Shown here: positions 10,391-21,400 of the stretch, one piece after another
How the letters are laid out: every line of letters starts with the position of its first letter
How positions within the stretch are numbered: position 1 is the first letter of the stretch
Source of the DNA: Hondaea fermentalgiana
Lineage: Eukaryota > Sar > Bigyra > Thraustochytrida > Thraustochytriidae
DNA length: 64,000 nucleotides
NCBI GenBank assembly: GCA_014084085.1
Contig: NPFB01000023.1
Span: 35,778 to 99,777 of the forward strand
Direction of reading: 5' to 3'
Program-made: the position numbers and the translations under genes
The notes under the pieces: generated by a model
The model's input: the letters and a program-made list of their open reading frames with translations, nothing else
Database searches by the model: none
What the model was told of the DNA's origin: nothing

Positions 10391-11884
10391 TTAGGCAACT
10401 GAAACCACGTGCAGGTGATCGTCGGCGTCAACGTTCACCGACGGCGACTTGCTCTTTGGAAGGGCCATATTGAAACGCACTGCAGATGCATCCCTTGAGC
10501 ATGTCGACTGCTCTTGCCGCGGCCGTGCCCTGTGCTGACTTTTCCGCGCAAGCGGGGAGCGAAAAGCAGTGATCTTGAGGTAAGACTCGCCGGCCAGGGT
10601 GAGAAAAGTAGTGACAAAGACAAATCCACGGCCAGGTGGCGAATAGGATACATCATGCCCTGACAAGAGTATGGAGATGGATGACACAACCATCAAGAGC
10701 GCGGAGCCGAGTAGTTTGCGCGTCATGCGTAGCGAGGCGTCTTGGGATCGCCAGAGGTCCAGCGCCCGAGCGCGAAATGTCATTGTTGAGGTTTCGTCCT
10801 TGACAATTGTAGTTTCAGCCAGTCGACGCCGGACAGCACGGAGGACCCGCGTGAAACGCCATCCTGCAGCAACAAAAAGCACGGCGACGCCAAAGTTGAC
10901 CAGAGAAATTATGAGAGGTCCCAACTCTGCCAAGACGACACCCTGGAACGCGGCGACTCCCGTCAGGCTCACATCGACCACAAAGAAGCAAATGGCAAAA
11001 GCGACAAAGAGAATTCGACCTCGTTGCGAAAGCGTTGCCGTCTCGTTAGCTCGTAGCTTGAGCGTGGCGCGGGTCAAATCGTCCCATGCCAAAAACATGA
11101 CTGTCGAGCCCAGCCAGCTCAGTGGCATGCTTATGGTGAGCAGGAAGCGGCCCTGTGAGTATGTAAAGACGCCGCGTGTCCACACAGGGTCCACCCCGGC
11201 GTAGATTGCCCGCAGCAATGAAGCAACGATTTCGAGCGAAATGCAAGCTGTTGCATTGGAGGCCAAACGTTGGCCGCGCAGCCGCAAGGCACCCGCGCCC
11301 GCGACAGCTACATTTGCAATCGTGACAATGATTTGACACGCAATGAGACCCGAGGCGTAATATGCAGTCCACGTACTGGGTGTGCTCGTCAACGACACTT
11401 TGGTCCCTGGTTCAAGAAATGGAGTCACCGTGGACGAATACTCGAGCGCAATCATACCGCTTGCGCGGGCCTCTTCCCAAACATCATAATTTTGCACCAC
11501 GAGAAACTCGTGTCCAATCTGATCGTTGGAGATACGCAAGAGCGCTACGCTGCCCACTTGTTCGGCCATGAGCGTGAGCCGTGCGTAGCCGCAAAAGAAG
11601 CAAGACGAATCGAAACTAGAGAGCACCAAGGCCATATTTTCAGTTGCAGAGTACGCGTGTCGATCATCGTCAGATGGGCCTTGGCAGCCTTGCTCGCACC
11701 ACGCCAGATCGAATGCTGCAAGCGTCACGTTTAAGTCTGACACCTCGGGGCTAAATTCCAATCTTGTCGTTTCGATTTCCAGCGCGACAGTGTTGCCGTC
11801 TGCCGTAAAGATGCGCGATGCATGCGCCCCGCTCGCGTTGATCAGAACTAGACACGCCGCTATCGGAGCGGCGCTTCGCAGCAT
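10391..11884 (-). CDS. Seven-transmembrane protein with an N-terminal luminal/extracellular domain
   Basis: It is 497 aa starting at MLRSAAPIAACLVLINASGA, the first ATG giving a signal peptide. An upstream in-frame ATG at 12028-12026 would add 48 charged residues and bury the signal, so it is less likely. About 165 residues of ectodomain with several Cys (WCEQGC, SSCFFCGY) precede seven hydrophobic spans. These begin at YYASGLIACQIIVTIANV, ATACISLEIVASLLRAI, RFLLTISMPLSWLGSTVMF, RILFVAFAICFFVVDVSL, LAELGPLIISLVNFGVAVLF, LLGSALLMVVSSISILL and GFVFVTTFLTLAGESYL. The layout is receptor-like (GPCR or TOM1/THH1-like), but no diagnostic motif such as DRY or NPxxY was seen, so the family is left open. 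The C-terminal tail is short and basic. Confidence 0.75.
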   Translation of the reverse strand: MLRSAAPIAACLVLINASGAHASRIFTADGNTVALEIETTRLEFSPEVSDLNVTLAAFDLAWCEQGCQGPSDDDRHAYSATENMALVLSSFDSSCFFCGYARLTLMAEQVGSVALLRISNDQIGHEFLVVQNYDVWEEARASGMIALEYSSTVTPFLEPGTKVSLTSTPSTWTAYYASGLIACQIIVTIANVAVAGAGALRLRGQRLASNATACISLEIVASLLRAIYAGVDPVWTRGVFTYSQGRFLLTISMPLSWLGSTVMFLAWDDLTRATLKLRANETATLSQRGRILFVAFAICFFVVDVSLTGVAAFQGVVLAELGPLIISLVNFGVAVLFVAAGWRFTRVLRAVRRRLAETTIVKDETSTMTFRARALDLWRSQDASLRMTRKLLGSALLMVVSSISILLSGHDVSYSPPGRGFVFVTTFLTLAGESYLKITAFRSPLARKSQHRARPRQEQSTCSRDASAVRFNMALPKSKSPSVNVDADDHLHVVSVA

Positions 11885-12528
11885 GGTATAGACGTATGTT
11901 CTTTGTTTTTGTAAAATAATAGCGCTCTGCCCTCGTTGCGCGTCAGGCCCGAGAGAGCTCTTCTCGAAATCACTTACTTTGTTGACGGGAATCGGACCCT
12001 GCATTGTCTTTATCTCTTTTTTCTTCACACGACTTTCCCAGCCTTGACATCACGCATGCTCAGGGCGGCTCTTCTGACAAAGTGGTCGTGCTCCCTCCTC
12101 AAATGTCCCTCTCTCCGCCTCCGCATCCTTTCCTTTTTTCTTTCTTTGCTTTCTTTTTCTCTCCTCCCTCTCTGTGCAGCTCCCTGTCCTCTCTGCGTGT
12201 GGGTGGTCCATGGCTGCCGGCGGACAGTTTGTAAAAATTCGCACGCAGGCAGAGGGCGAAAAGGGCCACCGAGGAGGTGCGCAAGCAGACTGAACACGGT
12301 CCCTGAGCTGGCGAGAGGCCCGTGACGACGGTGACCGTGCTCGCGACCGTAAATCGTGGGGGATGATCGTAAATCGTGGGGGATGATCGAAAACGGATCG
12401 ATCGATCGATCGATCGATCGATCGGGAGGATCTTGGTACAATGAGACAAACAGAGACGCATGATGCTCTACTACACGTGTTTACACTTTTCTTCTATCAA
12501 CGCCCAACCCGTCAGATGTCCCCAAGGA
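11885..12528. repeat. Intergenic region with a 20-bp tandem duplication and a (GATC)n array
   Basis: It lies upstream of the 7TM gene and downstream of the OTU gene, both minus strand. It holds a pyrimidine-rich stretch (about 12090-12190), two perfect copies of a 20-bp unit at 12348-12367 and 12368-12387 (CGTAAATCGTGGGGGATGAT), and, eight bases on, a (GATC)n array at about 12396-12424. No gene is supported. Confidence 0.75.
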
Positions 12529-14376
12529 TCACCAGCCACGCCTCCGCTGCTTGCCCCGGGAAAGGCCTCGCATCTTATCGCGATCGCGCCGAGCGATGAA
12601 AGATTGAGCCTTGAGACCCTTGGCCCCACGCGAAGCCGACAGCGAGGCGAGCTTGAAGCTTTTGCTCTTCTTGTGCAGCACCTTTTTCGGTCCCCGCGCG
12701 ACAGAGAGAGAAGGCGAAATCCGTTGTTTGGCACCATGGATCTCGAGCGCATCGTAGTGAATACCTCCGCAGTAGAGCACACTTATGCAACGTTTTGGTT
12801 CACGCGGCGCGAGAAAGCAGGAAATGCGCTTGAAGCCACCACGCGAACGCTCATACACGTCCACCTGGATGCCGAAAAGTCGCGAAAACGCCGCCATCTC
12901 AATGCCGCCTCCCCACGCGTAGCTCTGCATTCGTCTGCAGTATGTCTCTACAGAACATTGTGCGTCCCACCGGACCCATTCATTGACGGGTGTATCAGCA
13001 ATCTTTACGTTTGCATTGTTGCGCACCCAGCGTGCGAGGGCCTGGCGCAACGCGTGAGTTGACGATGGGCCTTCGCCACGAAGCCCGCGGAACATGGAGT
13101 GGTACAAGCAACTCCCGTCACCAGGTTGTGGAAACACGCGTGCGTCTTTGGCTGCGACAAACATATTTCCGCCCGCACCACCAAGGCCTGCAATAGCCTT
13201 GCGTCGCTGTGCGTCGGGGTGTTTCTCGCGTGATTTCTTGTAGTGCGGGCAACGCTGCGTCTCGTGCGCGCCGTCGCACTTGTCGCACACTAGCGGCCCC
13301 TCTGACTGTTTCGCGTTGGCCTTCGTTTCTTCTTTCTTTTTCTTCTTTACCGTCTTGGCCTTTTTCTCGGCCTTCTTCTTCTTTACGTGGTTTGTCTCTT
13401 CCTCCTCGTCCGACGAAATCGACGACGTAGAAGAATGGGAGGATGAAGACGCAATCTTGGCCTTCGCGCCGCCTTCGCTGTCGTTGCTATCCACGCTTGA
13501 TGAACGCGCCCGTTTCCGTTTCTTCCCGTCCTTTTTCAAGGTTGGCTCAGCAGCAGTCTTCTCTGCCTTTTTGTTCTTGGCGACCTCCTTTTCGAGATGC
13601 TTGACGAGAAATTCATATCTGTTTTCGAATTTCCGGAGAATGGACGAAGCAAGTTTCGGCGTGAAATAGTCAAGTTCACAGAGTAATTCCTTGGCTCGGG
13701 AGAGGAGCTCCGCCTTGTCACTACTGACTTTGGTCTCTTTTGCATCTGTTGCTGCAGAATCTGCAGACTTGACGGCGGGTCCAAAGGACGTTGCCTTGGA
13801 CTTTGTTCGAGGCTCTGCGGTCTGGTTTGTTCCACTTTGGGCCAGCTTCTTGAGTTTTGCGAGCGACAGACCTTCCACTTGGGTCTTGCAACTCGGTCCG
13901 TAGACCTGGACGATTTTCTTCAAGTATTTTTCGCGCAAAGCTTTCGCAGGGTCGTCCGCCGGACTTACCGTTGCTTCCTCCTTTTCACGAGGCAGCATCT
14001 TGGCGGCGCCAGTCTCCGTTGCCGAAAGCGAAGAGTCTGAGTCAAAGTCCTGTGTGTGACTCACCGAAATTGGCGAGCCCTCGGACTCCACGGGAGACTT
14101 GCCGGCAGACAAGCTCTTTTTGGCGCTCATTCTGTGCTCTGCTGCGTCCTCAGTTCGCCGAAGACCCTTCTTCGTCTCTCCATGCGCCTCGCGCGTCGGC
14201 TTGCCCGTCATCTCCGAGCTCTTCGCCGTGGTTGGCGCCTCGCCGGCCTCCACCTGGGCAGCCTGCACGCAAGGTTTGCATTTCCGAGCCTCCCGCTTGC
14301 GCAGCTGCGACTTGCTAAAGCTCGACTTCGCGCAGTCCACGGCGCACCTCGCGCACCTCAGCTCCTCCGCGCTCAT
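12529..14376 (-). CDS. OTU-domain cysteine protease with N-terminal Cys4 motif and zinc-knuckle-like motif
   Basis: It is 615 aa from the first ATG of its frame (MSAEELRCARCAVDCAKSSF). The N-terminus has paired CxxC motifs (CARC ... CKPC) around SKSQLRKREARKC, resembling Stc1-type zinc modules. The middle is charged, Ser/Lys-rich and probably disordered. A knuckle-like CDKCDGAHETQRCPHY follows. The C-terminal third is an OTU deubiquitinase-type domain: the nucleophile context GDGSCLYHSM, a WGGGIEMAAFS block and the histidine context GGIHYDALEIHG are all present, so the Cys/His pair appears intact. The expected activity is hydrolysis of ubiquitin or ubiquitin-like conjugates (family knowledge). 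Substrate and linkage preference are unknown. After the OTU domain about 60 basic residues remain. Confidence 0.85.
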   Translation of the reverse strand: MSAEELRCARCAVDCAKSSFSKSQLRKREARKCKPCVQAAQVEAGEAPTTAKSSEMTGKPTREAHGETKKGLRRTEDAAEHRMSAKKSLSAGKSPVESEGSPISVSHTQDFDSDSSLSATETGAAKMLPREKEEATVSPADDPAKALREKYLKKIVQVYGPSCKTQVEGLSLAKLKKLAQSGTNQTAEPRTKSKATSFGPAVKSADSAATDAKETKVSSDKAELLSRAKELLCELDYFTPKLASSILRKFENRYEFLVKHLEKEVAKNKKAEKTAAEPTLKKDGKKRKRARSSSVDSNDSEGGAKAKIASSSSHSSTSSISSDEEEETNHVKKKKAEKKAKTVKKKKKEETKANAKQSEGPLVCDKCDGAHETQRCPHYKKSREKHPDAQRRKAIAGLGGAGGNMFVAAKDARVFPQPGDGSCLYHSMFRGLRGEGPSSTHALRQALARWVRNNANVKIADTPVNEWVRWDAQCSVETYCRRMQSYAWGGGIEMAAFSRLFGIQVDVYERSRGGFKRISCFLAPREPKRCISVLYCGGIHYDALEIHGAKQRISPSLSVARGPKKVLHKKSKSFKLASLSASRGAKGLKAQSFIARRDRDKMRGLSRGKQRRRGW

Positions 14377-15375
14377 CCTCCCTGCGCCTGCGCGCGCGGC
14401 CGCGCGTCTGCGTCCGCCGCGGTCCTGGCCAGCCGTCGGCAGCCTCGGCGCCGTGAGCGCCACCCGATGATGGCCACCTCGCGCGGCCTTCGGGGAAGAC
14501 CCCCACCGACCGACCGCCGCCGAGGACCCGACCGGCCGAAGGCTTCTGCGCCGAGGCGCGGCCGCCGCTGCCGGGCGCGCTCGTCCGCGCAGCGCTCGCG
14601 AGCTGGCGAGCTGCCTCGCCGCGCGCGTCTGGCTCCGGGTACGTGGTATGTAGTACGTGGTGCGGCCACTCGCTCGCCCGCCTCTCCAGAGCACAGCCGG
14701 ACCCGTACCGGACCCGGGGGGAGAGAAAGCGGCGGTGTAGGGTGGATGCCGCCGGGTCGCGTGCGCGGGACCGGCCGTCGTGGCGTTTCGCGAGATGCGG
14801 TGCAGAGTAGTGCACCGGGTTGGATGAGGAGCCGCAGCCGGTGGCGATGAGGAGTGGCTTTCGAGAATGAGGGACGTGGCATGCGGTGCCCGGCAGGTTT
14901 CTCTTTGCGCGGGGAAGACGGTCTTCGCGGCGTGTCTGGACGAAGAAGAAGAAGAAGGGGAGGAGAAGAGGTGACAGAGTTGTGCAGGATGTCCTCGCAA
15001 GCCTGTTCCGACAACAAACGGATGAGAAAAGAGAGAAGATGCGAAGACGAATCCAAACGAATCGAGACGAGAGCGGAGAGGAAAATCGAGCGTTTGATCC
15101 TGCTAGATGAGCGGGAGATTTGCAGCGTGCAATACGACGAAGAAAAACAACACGGAAAGAAAGAAAGAAAGAAATCGAAAGGCAACAATTTTCGAGGAGA
15201 GATGAGCCATCGTCAACGTTCACACCACATCAAAGATCGCGCGCGCAGAAGAAAAAGAGAGTCATGCTGCCCCAAAACATAGCAGGAACCAGCCCAACGA
15301 GTAGAAAGTTGACAGAAGGAAGTCACCTTGCAGGCGGACAATCGGAGAAAACAAAAAGACACAGCAGACCATGAC
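14377..15375. other. Intergenic region between two minus-strand genes
   Basis: It holds the 5' region of the OTU gene and the 3' region of the basic coiled-coil gene. The half near the OTU gene is very GC-rich. A partly palindromic GTACGTGG/TAGTACGTGG repeat lies at about 14639-14660. Long overlapping ORFs on both strands are compositionally biased, and no domain was recognised in them. Confidence 0.55.
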
Positions 15376-16197
15376 TCACAGGGTCGACTGTTCTCGACGA
15401 CGCTTGCGAATCTCCGCGTAGCGAGCTTGCACACGCTCGCGCATTTGCTCGAGCTGCAGCTTTTCGTAGTCAGATTTCTTTCCGCCTTGCGCACCGCTGC
15501 TCGAGCTGCTTCCGCCCGTAGGTACAGCGAAGCTCAGCTTTGCAAAACGGTCTCGGTTCGTCGACGGATTCGATGCATGCTTCCGTAGCATGTGAGAGGC
15601 CTCAAACTCGGGAGGCGCGTCGGCCACATCGTTGACGCGGCGACGCTTGCTGCGCTCCTCCTGCTGATAAATGCGACGCTCGCGTTCATCCATGTCGCCC
15701 TCGCGCTCACGTTGCTTATTCAACTTGCGCTCCCTTTCCTTCTCCTTCTTGCGTCGAAGATACTCCTTGCCCTTGGCGGAAGCTCGCGTTGTGCCCTTGC
15801 GCTGACGCGTAAGCTCTTCTTGCGTGGCTCGGTTCACGCGCGCATGAAATTCACGAAACGACTCGTTCTTCCGCTTGCCTTCGATCTTGAAGCCTGCAGG
15901 GTCCATTTCAATTCTTCCAGCATTGTCGCTGTTCTTGCCGTTTGTCTTCTTGTTGCCACGTCGCGCGGCAGCCTCTAGCTTTCTTTTCTTGCGTTCCTCG
16001 AGGTTGGGGCCGCTGAGCGGTTCGCCGTTCGCATCAAATTTGAGCAAGAGCTTTCCTCGCGCCGCGCGCGCGTCTTTTCCGCGTGGCCGCGCTTCAGCCT
16101 TTTCCGAGATCGGGTCGTCCCGCGAGCTCACCTTCCCGAACAGATTCTCCACGTCAAAGGTCTGCTTCGCGCGCTTGTACCTGGACACGCGGCCCAT
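15376..16197 (-). CDS. Basic nuclear/nucleolar-type coiled-coil protein, CCDC137-like (tentative)
   Basis: It is 273 aa and very Lys/Arg/Glu-rich. It begins MGRVSRYKRAKQTFDVENLF, continues with an NLS-like EERKKRKLEAAARR stretch, a KNESFREFHARVNRATQEEL segment and long charged helices (EYLRRKKEKERERKLNKQR). The FREFHARVNRAT segment recalls the central conserved motif of CCDC137 proteins, which work in the nucleolus or at chromosomes. This match is from memory of the family and is weak. No enzymatic motif is present. The gene is divergent from the EF-hand-like gene at 16811, with about 610 bp between start codons. Confidence 0.7.
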   Translation of the reverse strand: MGRVSRYKRAKQTFDVENLFGKVSSRDDPISEKAEARPRGKDARAARGKLLLKFDANGEPLSGPNLEERKKRKLEAAARRGNKKTNGKNSDNAGRIEMDPAGFKIEGKRKNESFREFHARVNRATQEELTRQRKGTTRASAKGKEYLRRKKEKERERKLNKQREREGDMDERERRIYQQEERSKRRRVNDVADAPPEFEASHMLRKHASNPSTNRDRFAKLSFAVPTGGSSSSSGAQGGKKSDYEKLQLEQMRERVQARYAEIRKRRREQSTL

Positions 16198-16810
16198 GGT
16201 CCTCGCCTCGTTCTCCTCTGCCGGTTCCGCGAGCTGCTCGCTTTCCTCTTTCCCCGCCCTCGGCGGCGCGCGGCCGGGAAGGGGGAAGCGAAGGTTGACG
16301 CGAGCGTCCTCGTCTTCCGCCCAGCTGCGTCTTCACGCGGTACGCGGCGCCGCTCTCCCCGCGCAGGTCGCCGCCAACGCGCACGGCGTCTCGAGTCTGC
16401 TGCACCACCACCCACCCAGTCACCTCGCGGCGTGCGCAACCCTTTTTCCGTGAAGAGTGCGCAACCCTTTTCTATTCTATTTCCTTCCTTTTTTATTCTA
16501 GAGGGCGGATGGTTCGTTCGCACCGCGCCCCAAAGGGGGTGTGCACGCGTGCTCGACTCTTCGTTGGGAACGTGCGCCTGGGCGGGCCGTCGCGCGGAGG
16601 CTATTGGCGCGAGGAAAAGGAGGCTCGAAAGTGGCGCAGGCGCCGAGGCAATTTGCGAGTTGCGAGAGGGCGTGTTGGGAGACGGTCGGCTCGGTGGGCG
16701 AGTCAGGCTCGCTTTACTCTGCTTCTCGAGCGGGTATCGTGTGTCGTGGAGAGACATCGGTGACGTGTTTTGGCACTGCGCGCGCAAACTAGCCTGTCAA
16801 GAAGAGCAGG
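16198..16810. promoter_or_regulatory. Divergent promoter region
   Basis: About 610 bp separate the start codons of the CCDC137-like gene (-) and the EF-hand-like gene (+). A short direct repeat, GTGCGCAACCCTTTT, occurs at about 16433-16446 and again at about 16458-16471. No gene is supported. Confidence 0.55.
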
Positions 16811-18154
16811 ATGGGCGACCTTGAGCTCGAAAGCAAATTGCAGAGCATGGACGCCGTCGACGAGAGATCCTCGGAGGAGATTAAGGCGTCGGAAAAGAGC
16901 CCGCAAGAGATTTATGGCGAACTCGGGCCGACGGCGCTCTTTTTGCGAACCACAACTGCACGCAAAGCGGCAGTCGTCGCGGCGAGCAAGGCTGCAAAAG
17001 AACAAGAAGAAGAGAACGCACGACGCGCTGCTGAAGCGAGACGCAGACACATGGAGAAACAGCTCCGACAAGGAAGTCTGTGCGGACTCTTTGAGCTCAA
17101 ACCAACGCTTCCGCGCATGCAAAATGGCGAAAGCGAGTGGGAGCCCTTTCTTCAGCGTCGAAGTGTGCTTGGACTCGAGTTTGTCGACTTGCTTGTCCGA
17201 AAGAACGCCCAGACGCAGGCCCGTCGTAGTAGCGACCCATTCCGCTCCAAAGCGAGTGTCGTGGAGGACGAGGCGCCCGAAGTCTACCCCACGCCAAGCT
17301 GGCTCGCAGACATGAATGCCGACTACATCAGGTCCGCAAAGCGTCGTCTCTCTTTCGATGACCTCAAATCGCACGACTCGAGCTTTGACGCCGACATTCT
17401 GGCTCTCTTTGGCCACCGGCCCAAAGTGCGCGATATCCGTCGCCGCATTCAAGACTTTATCGAGAACAATGATTCCGTGCTCAAAGAAAAACGCGCAGCG
17501 TTGAGCCGGTCTTTCGCCTCGGACCGCGCAGTGCTCATGCGGGAGTCCTTTCGCGAGAGTCCGCAGTTCAATGCTCTTGTTACGCTCTTTTGGCTTGCAG
17601 CCGACATTGATGAAAACAATACGCTCTCGCGAGAAGGATATCTGCTTTTGTGTCGAAAACTGCAGATTGCCATTCTCGGCTACCACGACGCAGGCTACGG
17701 CTACGAGCTCGCCGAGCGAGACTGGGCACTCGATGCGCAGGGCAAAGACACGCTGACCTTTGCCAAGCTTTCTGCTTCCTTTTTCTTGCTTGCCGACATG
17801 TTCGTCAACAAGCTCGACGAGCACGCCTACTGCGGCTTTGTCCACGCATTAGCCCAACGAGTGCTTCGTGTCGATGCTGCAACACACTCCATTCTCGAGT
17901 TCCGGACGGACGCAAACATCATTTCCCGCAAGGCTTTTGCCTTTCTCCAGCACGAGTTTCCCAGCTGGGAAGCTCTTGATGCGCTCGACACCCCGCGCGC
18001 CACGCGCAAGTTCTTTGGTCGCAACACTTTCCAGGTTGAGGACATTTGCGGTCCACAGCCTCGTGACGCAGCTCGCAAGGGTCATCTAGCAGCAACGATT
18101 CAAGGCGGGCTCGAACGAAAGCGAGCTGTTCGAGGGAACGAGTCCTTCGCATGA
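16811..18154 (+). CDS. EF-hand-like protein of protist/flagellar type, function unknown
   Basis: It is 447 aa and uninterrupted. An N-terminal charged helix (about residues 50-85, KAAKEQEEENARRAAEARRR) precedes a mostly helical body. Around 255-345 the segment LAADIDENNTLSREGYLLLC matches an EF-hand loop (D-x-D-x-N-x-T...E). It is followed by WALDAQGKDTLTFAKLSASF, a second degenerate loop, and FFLLADMFVNKLDEHAYCGF. Paired loops followed by an F-x-LAD-x-F block recur in EF-hand/IQ proteins of flagellated protists (family recollection). A calcium-sensing or axonemal role is therefore only a suggestion. Near the C-terminus GHLAATIQGGLERKR resembles part of an IQ motif. The start ATG at 16811 is preceded by GCAGG. 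Confidence 0.75.
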   Translation: MGDLELESKLQSMDAVDERSSEEIKASEKSPQEIYGELGPTALFLRTTTARKAAVVAASKAAKEQEEENARRAAEARRRHMEKQLRQGSLCGLFELKPTLPRMQNGESEWEPFLQRRSVLGLEFVDLLVRKNAQTQARRSSDPFRSKASVVEDEAPEVYPTPSWLADMNADYIRSAKRRLSFDDLKSHDSSFDADILALFGHRPKVRDIRRRIQDFIENNDSVLKEKRAALSRSFASDRAVLMRESFRESPQFNALVTLFWLAADIDENNTLSREGYLLLCRKLQIAILGYHDAGYGYELAERDWALDAQGKDTLTFAKLSASFFLLADMFVNKLDEHAYCGFVHALAQRVLRVDAATHSILEFRTDANIISRKAFAFLQHEFPSWEALDALDTPRATRKFFGRNTFQVEDICGPQPRDAARKGHLAATIQGGLERKRAVRGNESFA

Positions 18155-18448
18155 TCATTCGTCAAAACAACCAAGTATAACCTTTTCTTAACTTTCCCTG
18201 AACCTTTTCATAGGCTTGCCAACAACCAAACACCCTCTTCCTTGTTTTTTCGCTTTTCGTCTAAAGATCTAGTGGTTGGCATTTTGCGCAATCGCTTTAC
18301 TAACCCCACTTCCCCCCCCAAACCACTCTCCTCAAGCTTCTCCTTGTTTTCCTTGTCCTCCTTTTGTTTATTTGGTCAAGCCGAGCCAAACCTTTGGCAA
18401 GCGGGAGCAAGCAAGCAAAAGCAAGCAAACCCCGAATTCTCGAAAACT

Positions 18449-21400
18449 ATGGAGGATGCGACGGCCTTTGTTCGGTCCGAAGCGGCGCGCGGAGCAAGCG
18501 CAGACGAGCTCCGCGCGCACTGCGAGCGCTCACTGGAGCTCCTGCGCGCAGAGCTCGCGGCACGACGCGAGGCGGAGCCCATGAACAATGTTGACAAGAC
18601 GACCGGCCCAACGCCGCCGCCTTCGCAGGTGCCCAAGGAGGCCATGGTTAGCGTGGCACAACAGGTCAGCGTGCAGGTGTTGCTTGAAATACTCCTGTGC
18701 TGGACAGTATATCCATATTTAGCGCTAGCATCAGACCAGGGCGTCTTTGGCCTCGAACCAGACCCAACGGTGTGGTCAACGGGGCGCGACACACCGTCCT
18801 CGCTCAAGCTCGATGAGACGATCCGAAATCGAGGTTTTGCAAAATACTTTAGCAATCGCAGCTTGTGCGAGGACACCGCTCAAGTCCTTGACGCATTTTG
18901 TCAGACACCCATGTATGCACAATTTCTCCAAGACCGATATCTTGGGGACAGATGCCTCATTGCAGTGGCGCTCGGACATCCCGTGCTTGAGGAGATTCGA
19001 GGCACAAGATTGCACGTCACTGGTTATTTACGCGCGTTGCAACTGCAGGCCAAGTATGCGCAGACACTTTTGACTGCCGGTAAATCTTCGCCGCGCCAAA
19101 GTGCTTTGCGCGGCGCACTAGGTAGGCGACTCTCGGCCTTGGTGCCCAAGCGCGGGGGCGTGCTCGCAGTCATGACCACGATGCTTACCAACGTTCCGCA
19201 TGGCAACATTCAAGCCTTCCAGCAAGTTTCTGGTCTTCTTGTGCAAAAACCCGAAAGTCGTCCAGCCGTTGCCGGCCAGCTCGTGGATCTCATTCGCGGC
19301 AGTTTGCAAGACACAGACAAGACGCGCGGCGCACTCGTACGTCGCTCTGCAGTCATGACCGTCAACGAACTCGCGCGCGTTGATGCTGGCCTGGCTTCAG
19401 AGCAAGTGTTACAGCCGCTGGTCAAGGCGCTCGGTCAGCCAAGCGAGGAGACGGCCATCTTGCAGGCGCTCGAATTTGCCCGCATTCTCATGGCTGCTGC
19501 CCCACCAGATCCTGCCCTTCTCAAAATCCTCGAGGTGGTTTTGACGCCTGCATTGGAAATCATGCACTTTGCTTCAATCAAGAACTGTCGCGGCGAAGGT
19601 GAGGCACAGGCACTTGTACGACTTTGGCTCGACCACGTTGATGCAAATGCTGGTGTACGCCTTGTGCGCAAGTTTGCTGCCATTTCGGGTGCGTCTGGCT
19701 GGTACACAGAGGGCAAGACCCGCCGGCTCGCGCTGCGTCGATCGCCTTCGGGTGGCCTCGTGCTGCTCGAAAGTTTGGCAACAAGCGAGGACGACGCCTC
19801 ATTGCTAGGACATGCGCCGTCCATTTCTGTCAGTGACGGGATTCTTCCAGAGCATGATGACAATGAGGATGTCGCCTATACGGAGGGATTGGATCCCACC
19901 TCGCGTGCGCATCTCGTCTTGCAAGTTGTCGGCCGACACTCACGCGCCGCAGCGCTTCAAAATGGTCTTTTTGCGCAGTCTTTGGAAGGCATTGCGCGGA
20001 TCCTTGACGATCAAAACCAGGGCGATGCCGAGCTTGATCCCCAAGTTGCCGCTGATGTGGCGTTGGTGCAGGGCTTGCTCGAGGTGCAGTCTACCTTTGC
20101 CCTTTCGCGTGATCATGTTGATGTGGAATCTGTCGCGCGCGGAATCGCACGTCTGCTTCGTGCATGTGCGCACGCGCTCGGTCTTTGGCGCCATGAAGAC
20201 GCAGCCTATCAGGAAACGGAGAATCGCCACGCGGGGTCGGGCGGTCGCGCCGGTTTCGCGCTCGAGATTGCTCCGGTGGCGCTGGCCATGGCTGCGTCGC
20301 TGGCATCAGGGGATGCCAACGCAGACTTGTGGCCGGACGTCCCTCGGTCAAAGGACATCTCAAAGACGGATGCGGCACCAACGTCACAGTTCTCGCGATT
20401 CCGGGTCCTTGAGGAAATGCTAGCGCCTCTGTCGGCGCTTGGACGTATGGGTGAACCCGACGTGGTCGACCAAATCATCGGACAGCAGCAGCATCAGCAG
20501 CGGGGACAACAGCGAGTGGACAAGAATATCGTCGGATCGATCGACCCTTTGCATGCCCAAGAAAACGCGCAAGCATCCGTTCGCGCCCTGGCTGGGGAAA
20601 TTGCCGAACTTGCTGGTGCAGTTCGCGTAGCTATTTTGACAACGCCGACGCAGCGTCATGGCGGCGACGGTGAATCGCGGTGGACCCCGCAGAACCGACG
20701 CGCCGAAGCATCGGACGAAGTTGAAACGATTGATCCGATCGGTCGTCGCATTGCCGAGGCAGACAACGACCTCCGTAGCAAAGACCCGCCCGTGCGTGCC
20801 ATGGGCCTCGACAAGCTCTCGGCGATAATGACAGGGTCCTTGCGGCCGAGTGAGCAGCACTTTGAAGGCATTGTCAATACCTTGGTCGCCACGCTTCAAG
20901 ATGACGACTCGTACGTTTACCTGACGTGCGTGCGTGCCATTGCGACGGCGAGCACGCGTTACCCGCGCGACTTGTTTCCCAAGCTTGTCGATCTCTTTGT
21001 GGACGAGAACAGCGTCCCAATCACGGTTCGAATACGCCTGGGCGAAGCTTTGGCGAGCGCGGCAAAGCGCGCTGGCGAAATGCTCCCTGCGTTCGCGCCT
21101 CGGCTGATTCGTGCTTTTTGCCTCGGGACCTCAGGTCGAACGGCGGTTGCTTCGACGCAAGGTTCCGGGCACGTGGATGCTCAGGGACGTTATGTGACCT
21201 CGTCGGCTGGAACGAGGCGGGAACGCCCTGTCGCCAAGCCTCCTGCGGAGCTGGCCGACATGTACCGCACGAGCTGTCTCTCGAATCTGGCGGATCTCTG
21301 CGCCTTGGCGCCCTGGGCTGCCTTTCAGTTCGCGCAAGGCGCCGTGGCGCTTGCCAAGGGCGTCATGACGTTTGACAAGTCTGTCTCTGCGCGACGCGCC

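Noticed and set aside
14315..15223. 300-residue-class ORFs on both strands upstream of the OTU gene
   Set aside because: Arg/Ser/Pro-rich, overlapping each other on opposite strands, with no motif. The OTU frame begins at its only suitable ATG, 14376.
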